From positions 92,390,638 through 92,454,637 of the forward strand of contig OZ022503.1 in NCBI GenBank assembly GCA_963989385.1: a stretch of DNA of 64,000 nucleotides, given 5' to 3'. How positions within the stretch are numbered: the stretch's first letter is position 1; each line of letters starts with the position of its first letter. Below are positions 21,680-31,779 of the stretch, one piece after another. Position numbers and translations under genes: made by a program. This DNA is from Ctena decussata. Lineage: Eukaryota > Mollusca > Bivalvia > Lucinida > Lucinidae. Under the pieces are notes generated by a model. That model did no database searches. It worked only from the letters and a program-made list of their open reading frames with translations, and was not told the origin of the DNA.

Positions 21680-21916
21680 GAGCCGCGACTCGAGAAAACC
21701 AACAATGTGGTTGTGCGCAAAGCGCAGACTCAGATCAGCCTGGGCATCCGCCCAGTCTGATCAGAGTCTTCGCTTTGCGCTTAAAGGATAGCTAAGGGAC
21801 TATGCTACCGCCATGCAGACAGCAAAAACTCTGATCAGCATGGGTAGATGCCCAGGCTGATCTGAATCTGACCTTGGCGCACAACCACATTGTTGGTTTT
21901 CTCGTGTCGTGGCTCA
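21680..21916 (-). mobile_element. Family A palindromic element, copy 6
   Basis: GAGCCGCGACTCGAGAAAAC and CTCGTGTCGTGGCTC ends. The centre is in minus orientation (CTACCGCCATGCAGACAGC). It lies 113 bp after copy 5. Confidence 0.85.
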
Positions 21917-22392
21917 TTTGTAGTCTCTGTGAAATTAAACAAAACGTCATTGTTAGATTTCCTGGCAGTATCCTATCAGTCAAGCGAGTTTAAACTAGTT
22001 CGACTATCTAAATCAAATTCAAGTTATCATATTATGTTCAGTTTCTTATCAAATTGATGAAATACCACAGCAACGATTCTCACAAATAGTTTGAGCTAGA
22101 ATAACATGCTTTCCCTCATGGAGATCTAGTTTAAATACATGGTAGATCGTAATTTTACAGTGAAATCATTGGAATTGTTAAAGGTTTAATAAAAACAAAT
22201 CCTGTATAACATCAGATAATATTTTAATGATTGTGCTGATGCTAAGGGGTTCCATTACCTCAGCCAGCCATGTAATACCAAGGAATTTGGACATTGTTTC
22301 AGTTTCTAGAACCCAATCGCCTATCTCCAACGAACGTAAATACAAACTAACTTCAGATATGTAGTTCTGCAAATTTATGTATCAAAACAAGA

Positions 22393-23312
22393 AAGGACTT
22401 CTTCGATTAAGGCGAGGATTTTCCCCATTAGACCGGCGCGACAGGTCCGAATTTTCAAAAGTATAAAGTGTGCAAATTTTTCTTAGCGGAGCTTCCACAA
22501 ATATTTTAGCCGTATGAAATCAGATCATTTGTGATTCAGACCCAAAGACATGGGGAGATAATCCAGTCTGACCCTACCTACCCTTAATTCAAGGTTTTCG
22601 CATACCTCAATTTTTGAGGTAATAAAAATATTGAAATCAGTCATTCATTTCATACATTTCTGTCATAAATGTATGCTAAATACATGCATATCACAATACA
22701 AAGCAATGGTTTTCTTCTTGTTACGCCTGACTGGCATTTAAACATGCAAAACCACAGTTATACTTCCGGTCAAAGCGGCCAAAAGAGAACGCTTCACTAT
22801 AACTAAAATACAAGTACTTTCCCCCCCGTGACCCAGCATTTCCTTCATGCAGCAGACTTATGCGATGGAAGTACGCAATATATATGAGTGGGAAGCTGGG
22901 TCACGGGGGGGAACGATACTCAATAAGCCAAAGAAGAGGAATGGTCAACAGTAGCACTGTGATCTTCAAGGATTTTATTGTGTACCATGACCTTGAAATG
23001 AGGTCAAGGTCACATACATATAGTCAAAACTATCCAGTGATGTCTGTTATGTAAGTAATGTAAGTCAAAAAAGGGTGAAATATATACAATAAATCATTAT
23101 TTCAACGATCAGTTTGAGGATAATTTACAATTTTTCTCAACAATGACGTCAACGTGTACGTATGTTTAACGTACTTTACATAGACACAAACACTTGAAAA
23201 TTCATTTGTCATGCAAGTTACAAGTCATAGTCATAAATGCAAAGCAAAAGTCAGTGATCCGTATAACTTTTAAATCATGGGGAAAATCCTCGCCTTAATC
23301 GAAGAAGTCCTT
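22393..23312. mobile_element. 920-bp element with 36-bp perfect terminal inverted repeats
   Basis: AAGGACTTCTTCGATTAAGG at 22393 begins a 36-bp terminal repeat, ending TTTTCCCCAT at 22428, that is repeated without a mismatch in reverse at 23277-23312. The interior has no long open frame, so it is non-autonomous. It contains the family P palindrome at 22818-22912. No clear target-site duplication is visible, so the superfamily is unassigned. Perfect ends suggest recent activity. Confidence 0.8.
22818..22912. repeat. Family P palindrome
   Basis: CTTTCCCCCCCGTGACCCAG at the left pairs with CTGGGTCACGGGGGGG at the right. Between them lies CATGCAGCAG...GGAAGTACGCAATATATATGAGTGGGAAG (quoted in parts). 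The layout and the phrase ATATATGAGTGG recur at 35827-35932. Confidence 0.65.
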
Positions 23313-23669
23313 GGATGAGGTTATAGGTTCTCGAAACAATAGTTAAAGTCTTCACTAAACTTAATGATAAATGTATTGGACTGAAGTCTAGCCCCGCATG
23401 ACTTTCTGAAACTCGCTACTAAATACTCTAGTTCGGCCATTTCTTTTACTACGCAGTCACGAAATTGCAGGGTCAGAAGATAACCATCCAGCCTTTTATA
23501 TAGTTCAATTTGTAAACCATAACAACATATTGTATGACCCTTCAACAAAGAAGAAAACAGAAGAAACAACATTAGGTGTACACATTTAGTGACCCTATAG
23601 GACTTACGATGCCATATGTATGTAGACGAAAATTTCTTCATTCTTTTGCTTTCTATAGTCCCCCTCCCC

Positions 23670-23671
<2 letters not shown>

Positions 23672-23718
<47 letters not shown>
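23672..23718. repeat. (CT)n microsatellite
   Basis: A CT run of about 45 bp. Confidence 0.95.
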
Positions 23719-23720
<2 letters not shown>

Positions 23721-25617
23721 TTTTCACAAGAACTGGTGGCTCACTTAGTGGAAATTTAGAATATTTGTATGTCGGCTAGTGACTTATATCCACAATTGGT
23801 GTATTGCTGGAAATTCTGATGATGTGTCTATGATAAATTTTTCTCGGAGAAAAACAATTTTGGAACTTTTCGCAAGCTGAAGGGTACCCACCAAGAATCT
23901 GTTTTAGAGCTAGAACGATTTTTGGACCATACAGCTGATAATCGAAAGCCAATAGACGTCAGCTCAATAAAACTTCATATTTATTAATTTATGGCTCAAT
24001 TTTACCGCACACTTGAACATTCAAGATGCTTAGCCATCTGTTAAAGGAAACTATTTCGCTTTATTGACAACTATGCCGCCATATTGGAATATATGAATAT
24101 TCTTCCGCGTTGTCCATAATGCAATTAAGCAGAGCTAGGAGATGAGTGTCGTAGCAGACCTGTAAGTGGATATTATGTCAAGCATACCAGAATTGTAAGC
24201 CATAAACTCTCAAGATTACTACTAAAATCAACAGTATGTATAAGAATCGACTTTAGTTCCTGCGTTTGACAAGCGATGGCGTCTGACTTGTCAAAAATTG
24301 ATAAAAGCTCCCATTGACGCCATATAATTGAACAAGTTTGCTTTGCAATTCAGCTTATGGTCATTGAAGATCATTCAAGCAAGCCAGACGAATCATTCGA
24401 TACCATAAAATTACCATTGGAGTCGCCCCAAAAGAAATGGGTGTCTTATGGCATGTGCTGGCAGTCAGGCTTTAGATGGGTATTTGCATCTACCGTGACT
24501 GAGAAGGGTCTTTGTATTCGTTATGTAGATGCCCCGGCTTTCAGCATTATCTTTTGTCAGACAGCACGAATAAACGGGTTGAGCTGGTGTTTTGTTGTTC
24601 GTACGTGCAAAGCCTAGTTGCTCGCGGCATAGCTGATTTCTATGTCCAGGGTGTGAGAAACGCTCCTGTACAAGTGTGACAGTGCTTATCAGTCGCTTCA
24701 AAATACACCAAGAACATATGATTGTCTTCTAGAGCTTGCAGAACAGTGTTGCATTTCGCCTTTTTCGCTCGGTTAATATGTGAAATTGCTTCGTGATAAA
24801 CTGGATATAACAACTGAAAATGTCAGAGTTTAATGCTGTAGTGTGCTAAAGTAAGCCTAGCTCTCCTTATTTCATTTTAAATATATTTTGCATTAAATTC
24901 TGATGTTCCTTGATGTCATTTCTGTTTCTATTCGCTTTTGAAATAAACATTGTAATCCTCTTGAGTAGATTACTTTACTGCCGTTATTTTATATAGAGTC
25001 CAATTGAAATACACTTTTACCCAAAGGATACTATAAATTATAGATAGCATAATATTTTCATCCATAATCTTCTTTAAATATATATTTTTCCGTTCCTTTT
25101 TGACCATTGTAAGTTACACCAAAAATAAAGACGTGCCCAAACCTGTGGTTTACAGTTAAGCTATGTATATGATTCACATCGTGAAACGATGCCAGCTAGT
25201 TTCGTTCTTTGGTTAGTTCCTTGGTTCCAAAAGACCCATTTTCAAAGAATTTTTTTATTCTGATAAAACTTGATTCCAGGGACTGATCTAATTTTATACA
25301 CAGATGATGGTTGTATTAAAATATCACCGTAATGTTATATATGCTCCCGTGTAAGCCTAAGGCATACTTTCAGGTCCTATAAAATTTGGTATATTGTGTG
25401 CTATTGTCTATTTATCATATGACGTCGCATCTGAGAGTGTAATAAGCCATGCATTAAAAACGATAATCCACTAGTGGATTAAATATGCAAATTACGTCAT
25501 AACGTCGTGTGTTGACGTCCATAAAAACGTTGCGTTTTCTAATGGCAAAATCGTGACGTTTAAGTGCAAAATCTGCTAATAAAATATGATTTTTATGATA
25601 AATAGAATCTTGCATTC
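23719..25617. other. No recognisable gene
   Basis: About 1.9 kb of AT-rich intergenic sequence. The open frame at 24357-24617 has no splice signals or family motifs and I do not count it. ATCCACTAGTGGAT near 25468 is a small palindrome. Confidence 0.45.
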
Positions 25618-25737
25618 GTGCTCATGTATTATTGAATTTATTAAACGAGTTGGGGAAAAAGATAAGACGCGAGGCTTTGCCGAGCATCTTATCGTTTTTC
25701 CCCAACTCGTTTAATAAATTCAATAATACATGAGCAC
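25618..25737. mobile_element. 120-bp perfect hairpin element
   Basis: GTGCTCATGTATTATTGAAT at the left is mirrored by ATTCAATAATACATGAGCAC at the right, and the stem continues through AAACGAGTTGGGGAAAAA. The loop holds GCGAGGCTTTGCCGAGC. The whole unit is a foldback. No open frame. Confidence 0.75.
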
Positions 25738-26256
25738 TCATGTAAGATCCTCTATGTATTTGTTGTTGAAGCCAAAAGAATATTTAAACTTATGATACGG
25801 TTTTACTTGATGTAACACTATCCTAAATAAGAAGTTATAAGATGAATGGATCTTTTATTCCTGGAATACCGACACACACACTGTAAAGAAAAGAAAGAAC
25901 ATTGTGGCGTGATGAGATGCATTTCTAGATGGAAAAGCCAGACTTTTTGTTCGCCTAACCTGACAGCTATGAGCATTTGTGTACTGTAAAAAGATACTCC
26001 TGTCAAAATATACGTCAAATTTGTTCTGCTTCTATTGCATGGCAAATTTACCACCATACTCTGGGTATTTCTTTTCACTTTGAAGCAGAACTGTCCGATA
26101 ACACAAAGATGAAAGAAATGAAAAGTGTTTCTTGGACAGAGCTATAGATAATAGAAGCACTCGACGATAATTTGTGGATCTTATATTTATTATAACATTT
26201 TTGTTTATGAAAGCAAACAAATATGTTGTTACATCTTATTAGAGTAATACACATGT

Positions 26257-26481
26257 GAGCCGTGACACGAGAAAACCAACAATGTGGTTGTAAGCCAAGC
26301 GCAGACTCAGATCAGCCTTGGCATCCGCCAAGTCTGATCAGAGTCTTCACTGTCCGCATGGACCCTTGGCTACCATTTAAGCGCTTAGCGAAGATTCTGT
26401 TCAGACTGGGCGGATGCCCAGGTTGATCTGAGTCTGCTCTGGGCGCACACCCACTTGGTTGTTTTCTCTTGTCGCGGCTCA
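26257..26481 (+). mobile_element. Family A palindromic element, copy 7
   Basis: GAGCCGTGACACGAGAAAAC and CTTGTCGCGGCTC ends. The centre is slightly shortened. It lies 590 bp upstream of the first predicted coding exon region of the transporter. Confidence 0.8.
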
Positions 26482-26629
26482 TTGTGACGATTCTGTGAAG
26501 CTGCCACATCAGACGTTTTGGTAGAGAACTGACTATTCTAACTAGCTACAATAGCATGTGATACTATGGAGATATAAAAGAAAATTTCCTATTTTAAGTA
26601 GAAAAGCTCTCTTCAAACTTGCTCTTATC

Positions 26630-26752
26630 ACACCAGGTGCCCATTTCACTTAACATCTTAAACAAAAAATGTTTTCATAACTTCCATATAGATTGTATTG
26701 AGAACTTGCGAAAATCTTAGGCTTAAGATATTTAGTGAAACGGACACCAGGC
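26630..26752. repeat. Imperfect palindrome
   Basis: ACCAGGTGCCCATTTCACTT and its mirror AGTGAAACGGACACCAGG, with CATCTTAA/TTAAGATA inside. A possible small DNA element upstream of the transporter exon. Confidence 0.5.
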
Positions 26753-27069
26753 CTGTCTTATAGCTGATTTGATTTTTTCAAGAGTGTTGGCCTAAGATGG
26801 GGCTTATCTAAGATAAAAAAGCGCAGGCATTGCACACGTGTTTGAAGACCACGCCCATAACTAGTAAAACAACTAATTGCACAGTTTTACAGTAAGTAGC
26901 CCTCTTTTCTCCGTGCTCAAAATCTCAGCGACGTAGATACTTATCCTTTATGAAATTGAGCACTTCTAATTTGTTTGTTTATTCGTTTTTTTCTCATTGT
27001 TGCCGAGTGGTTCATGATTGCAGTCTTTTCGCTTTTTTTCAGAAGAAAGGAAATGACGAAAACGACAAC

Positions 27070-27439
27070 ATGTCTTACGACAAAGATGGCGTCGAGTTAA
27101 AGCCCACAGAACCTTTAAATTCGAAAGACAATCAGCCAATCTATTCTTCGGACCAGACTAATGGCGGATTAATACAAACATGTGATAATAATGGATACCC
27201 TCCGCCATATGGAAATCTAGAGAACAATGATAAATTTGACAATACTGATAGTCATTCCCTTATAAACAACATTTGTGATAAAGACAATGAAGAAAAGAGC
27301 AGTATCAAAAGTGAGGACAGTCTACCCCCACGACAGGACTGGGGACATAAGACGGAATACTTGTTAGCTGTAATAGGATACGCGGTGGACCTTTCAAATG
27401 TTTGGAGATTTCCTTATTTGTGTTACAGAAATGGCGGGG
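27070..27439 (+). CDS. SLC6 monoamine transporter, exon 1 (N-terminus to TM1)
   Basis: First coding exon of a plasma-membrane sodium/chloride-dependent neurotransmitter symporter of the serotonin/dopamine group. I chose the ATG at 27070 ([15 protein letters not shown]). The frame stays open upstream, but a good acceptor (GCTTTTTTTCAG, ending 27042) suggests the exon begins at 27043 and that a 5'-UTR exon lies further left. Residues 1-90 form a polar cytoplasmic tail. [20 protein letters not shown] starts TM1, and [15 protein letters not shown] completes it. D107 in AVD is the aspartate that binds the amine group and is specific to monoamine members. N110 (sodium site) and R113 (extracellular gate) are present. 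The donor is GTAAGT, phase 1. Serotonin versus dopamine type is unsettled: some residues match each. Confidence 0.9.
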
Positions 27440-27454
27440 GTAAGTATTGTTTAA

Positions 27455-27692
27455 CTCTTTTGGCGCCAAATTTTCAGACGACAAATTTTCGTCTGCTCAA
27501 ATCATCAGACGACAGATTTGTAATTGGAAATTTTAACAATCTAAAGACATTTTTCATAAAATCAGGCTTTTTGAGTTCATATTTGAATGGCAAACAGTGT
27601 AGATCCTGATCAGACGGCTCTTTTAAGAGCCGACTGATCTGGATATACGCTGTTTGCAAAGTCGCGTTTTTGCGACTTTGGCGCCGAAAGAG
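27455..27692. mobile_element. TTAA-flanked TIR element next to the exon 1 donor
   Basis: CTCTTTTGGCGCCAAA at the left and TTTGGCGCCGAAAGAG at the right are inverted repeats, and TTAA lies immediately outside each end (27451-27454, 27693-27696), the target duplication typical of piggyBac-type elements. The interior carries a family E hairpin. Only 11 bp separate the transporter exon from the left TTAA. Confidence 0.7.
27590..27657. repeat. Family E hairpin core inside a TIR element
   Basis: GCAAACAGTGTAGATCCTGA pairs with ATCTGGATATACGCTGTTTGC around GACGGCTC/GAGCCG. The same core occurs in the TA-flanked element at 47356-47570, with the same GGCTC...GAGCC tip. Confidence 0.65.
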
Positions 27693-27886
27693 TTAAAAAC
27701 AAAAATACATTTGGATAGAAACATTAAAAGAAAATAGGAAAACCATTTGCGTGCTCTTTGTAGTTTATTTATTGCAAAAATAAATGCCCTCCTAGCACAT
27801 GAGGGGCCTTAACGCTGAGAAAGTGTCATTGCAAAATACATTCTTTGTGACAATTAACGCTATAAAGAACATTTAAATTAAAATCT

Positions 27887-27985
27887 GAAAGAGTTCCTTT
27901 AAGAGCAGGGAACACATTCAAAAGAAGAAACATGGGTTAATACTTCGAAGTTCCGGCTACTCAAGCCTCATCAGTGACTCTGAAT
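27887..27985 (+). repeat. Family I dispersed repeat, copy 1
   Basis: AGAGTTCCTTTAAGAGCAGG, ACACATTCAAAAGAAG, ACATGGG and GGCTACTCAAGCCTCATCAG. The same series occurs at 34174-34265, and in reverse at 56606-56704. Confidence 0.6.
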
Positions 27986-28227
27986 CTGGTGACGAAAACC
28001 AGAAAAAAGCATATTGTAATTTCTTATTTTTCATAGGGCAGTAGATTAAAAAAACGATTAGTATCAAAACGGGTCAGAAAGATTAAAACGCGATGATCTA
28101 GAATCAAAGTCTAAACCTATAAACTTTCAGATTTCTCAGAATACATCCGTATCTCAAAGGACAAACTTAAAAAGAACGATGTACGGGGTGACGTTTTACG
28201 GCCGCCACACAGCACAACAGTGAAGTC

Positions 28228-31200
28228 AAAGGAGGGGTGTCTATAAGGCTGTTTTCATGGCCACTACCGATTTTCTTTAAACTTTGTAAACTCCGACTAC
28301 TATGCGTTGGCTGTAATGTCATGCAATATTAAATCATTTGGTGAAGGTTTCTTTGGTGTGTGCAAGATGAAAGTGGGTGGGGTAATTCTGACCCGAAGAG
28401 GGTTCTGTTACAAAAATGCTAATATTTTTATTGCTACTCAGAACTGGAAGTCTACCATTTCATGACTCCTTATGCAATGCCAGATATAACAAATGATTAT
28501 AATACTTTTGTGAAATTTCTGCATGCAGTGCGTTTATACTCACTTGTATGACTTACCTAAATTTTAGCCTTTTTTATTCTCCAAATTTACGCAAAACCAC
28601 AACAGCTTTTTACACTCTAAGCTATTCCAACGATATTTCGCAGTTATACAGCATATTAGATTGTTGTTCCAAAATTATGCCGATAATTTTCTACAATGAA
28701 TATTTTCTGAGTTATCTCCTCTTAAAACCGCTTTTTTTTTTTTTTTTTTCAAAATTATTACTCAGATTTTATATCCCGCCACATGTTATTAACGGGATAT
28801 TTATACCTCGACATGCGAAGTATGTCAGGGGGTATATAGTTTTTGTCATTCCGTCTTTTCGTCCGTCCGTCCGTCCGTTCGTCAACTTTACGTCAAAGTT
28901 TTGCGTTAAACCTTTTGTGGATGCTCATTTCTTTAACCTTATATCAGATTCTCTTCATATTTACTTTGTTATATCGCTATAGCTTTACCTTTGATTTGAA
29001 ATATCAAGGCACCTGGGTCAGGCCCCTGGGAGGAGGTCACGGGTCAATAATTATGGCATTTTCATTATGTCAAAGTTTTGTGTTAAACCTTTTTTAATTG
29101 TTCATATTTCTGTAACCACAGGTCAGATTCTTTTCATATTTGGTTCATGATATCTCATGAACATTACCTTTGACATGAAGAGTCTTTGCCCCTGGGTCAG
29201 GCCCCTGTGTGGGACCAAGGGTCAATAATTAGGACTTTTGCCTTTTCATTATGTCAAAGTTTTGGGTTAACTTTTTTTAAATGCATCTATCTCTGTAAAT
29301 GCATTGCAAATATCTTCCATATTTTATTCATGATATCTCTATAGCACTGCTTTTGATAGGGACTTCAGGCTCAGGCTCATGGGTGGGGCCAGGGGTCAAT
29401 AACTAGGACTCAGCTATTTGTTGTATTTTTTGCTTGTTCTGAAATATTTAAATGAAGTCTAGTGATGCATGACTAATTCTATTTTATGCTAGTTTACCGT
29501 TTACATGGATGCTGCTGCTGACCTAAAGTCAAGGTCACAGACTTTGAATTTGTTCCATTAACATTTACATTTACTTTTTGTGTTAAAATGTTGCTTTCAT
29601 TTTACGGCGGCACTGGTCGGGGGTATACGTGAGCCTCTGCTTACATGCTCTAGTTTGTTTTCTGCTGTATGTAATTCTGTTCATCTGCTGTACGTACATT
29701 TATCTGCCTGTCTGTTTGTCCGTATGTCAGACTGTCTATCCGTGAGACTTCATAATATTTATAATAAAATAAAACTAATGCCCTCTGTCAAATGTCTTTG
29801 CTTATTCTCTCAGAATTGTATCATGTTCGTCCCAGTGTCTCTTCTTATTACACATACTCTAAGTAACGTATTTTGCAGCTTGTAAAGACCCAAGACAAGT
29901 GCAAATGCCAAGTATGAAGAAAAATCCATTAAAAATACTCAAGGTTTCGAAAGGCAACGAAGTCTCACGAATAGACAGACTGACATACGGACAAACAGAC
30001 GGGCAGGCACATGTACGTATAACAGATGAACAGAAATACAAACAGCAGAAAACAAACTAGAGTAAGTGAGCAGGTGCTCACGTATATCCCAGACCAGTGC
30101 CACCGCCTAATGAAAGCAAACTTTTAACACAAAAAATAAATGTAAATGTAAATGAAACAAATTCAAAGTCTGTGACTTGACCTTAGGGCAGCAGCAGCAT
30201 CCATGTAAAGTACACTAGTATATAATAAAATTAGTCATGCATCACAAGACTCCATTAAAATATATCAGAACAGACAGAAAATACAAACGTCTGAGTCCTA
30301 GTTATTGACCTCTGGCCCCACCCATGAGGCTGACCCTGAAGTCCCTATCAAAAGCAATGCTATAGAGATATCATGAATACAATATGGAAGATATTTGCAA
30401 TGCAATTACAGAGATATATGCAATCAAAATGGTTTAACCCAAAACTTGACATAATGAAAAGGCGTAAGTCGTAATTATTGACTCTTGGCCCCACCCAGGG
30501 GCCTGAACCAGGGGCAAAGGCCCTTCACATCAAAGGTAATGCTCAAGAGATATCATGAACCAAATATGAAAAGAATCTGACCTGTGGTTACAGAAATATG
30601 AACAATTAGAAAAGGGATAACACGAAACTTTGACATAATATAAATGCCTGAGTCATGACTATTGACCCCTGATCTCCTCCCAGGGGCCTGACCCAGGTGC
30701 CTTGATATTTCAGATCAACGGTAAAGCTACAGAGATATAACAAAGTAAATATGAAGAGAATCTGATATAAGGTTAAAGAAATGAGCATCCACAAAAGGTT
30801 TAACGCAAAACTTTGACGTAAAGTTGACGGACGGATGGACGGGCGAACGGACGAACAGACGGAATGACAAAAACTATATAACCCCTGACATACTCCGCAT
30901 GACGAGGGTATAAATATCCCGCCTCTAACATGTGGCGGGGTATAAAATCTTTGTAACAATTTTGAAAAATAAAATAAATAAAAGAAGCGGTTTTAAGGGG
31001 AGATAACTCAGAAAATATTCATTGTAGAAAATTATCGGCATAATTGTGGAACAACAATCTAATATACTGTATAACTGCAAAATATCCTTGGAATAGCTTA
31101 GAGTGTAAAAAACTGTTGTGGTTTTGCGTAAATTTGGAGAATAAAAAAGGCTAAAATTTAGGTATGTCACCCAAGTGAGTATAAACGCACTGCATGCAGA

Positions 31201-31490
31201 AATTTCACAAAAGTATTATAATCATTTGTTATATCTGGCATTGCACAAGGAGTCATGAAATGGTAGACTTCCAGTTCTAAGTATCTATAAAAATATTAGC
31301 ATTTTCGTAACAGAACCCTCTTCGGGTCAGAATTACCCCACCCACTTTCATCTTGTACACACCAAAGAAACCTTCACCAAATGATTTAATATTGCATGAC
31401 ATTACAGCCAACACATAGTAGTCGGAGTTTACAAAGTTTAAAGAAAATCGGTAGTGGCCATGAAAACAGCCTTATAGACACCCCTCCTTT
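28228..31490. mobile_element. 3.26-kb inverted duplication of a GTCCG-type repeat
   Basis: AAAGGAGGGGTGTCTATAAG begins the left arm and CTTATAGACACCCCTCCTTT ends the right arm. The arms run about 1.5 kb each (28228 to about 29750, and about 29963 to 31490), with roughly 85-90% identity by eye and a spacer of about 210 bp. Each arm contains CCGTCCGTCCGTCCGT and three ~180-bp units with TGGGTCAGGCCCCTGGG and TCTTCATATTT. The open frames here are repeat translations. Because both arms carry the full repeat, this is an inverted duplication and not a small MITE. Confidence 0.8.
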
Positions 31491-31779
31491 AAATCTTAAT
31501 AAAAGGCCATCGGCCAAGTGTCACCCGACGTTTGAAATGTGTCACAAACTTCAGCCCTTTATTCTGTTTCAGAGTAAATGTATGGCCAAAACAGAAAATA
31601 TATATATTACAGAACCTGATAAGCGAATGATCCTAATAAAAATATATACCCAATTACTGGGCCTCTTTATAAAATACCCAAATTGAGAACGGGGCATATA
31701 TGTGTTAAATCAGGTTACTGAAACCATAGGCCCTTACAAAATGACCAAAACATCAAGACTGTATACCCAGTAACAAAAT

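Noticed and set aside
24357..24617. 86-residue frame starting MVIEDHSSKPDES
   Set aside because: No splice signals, no recognisable domain, and a chance length for this base composition.
26950..27069. Upstream extension of the transporter start (MKLSTSNLF...)
   Set aside because: The frame is open, but a strong acceptor at 27042 interrupts it and the extension has no resemblance to the family. The ATG at 27070 is preferred.
30606..31170. Open frames on the minus strand in the palindrome
   Set aside because: They match frames in the mirrored arm (28548-29097) and are translations of the GTCCG repeat.
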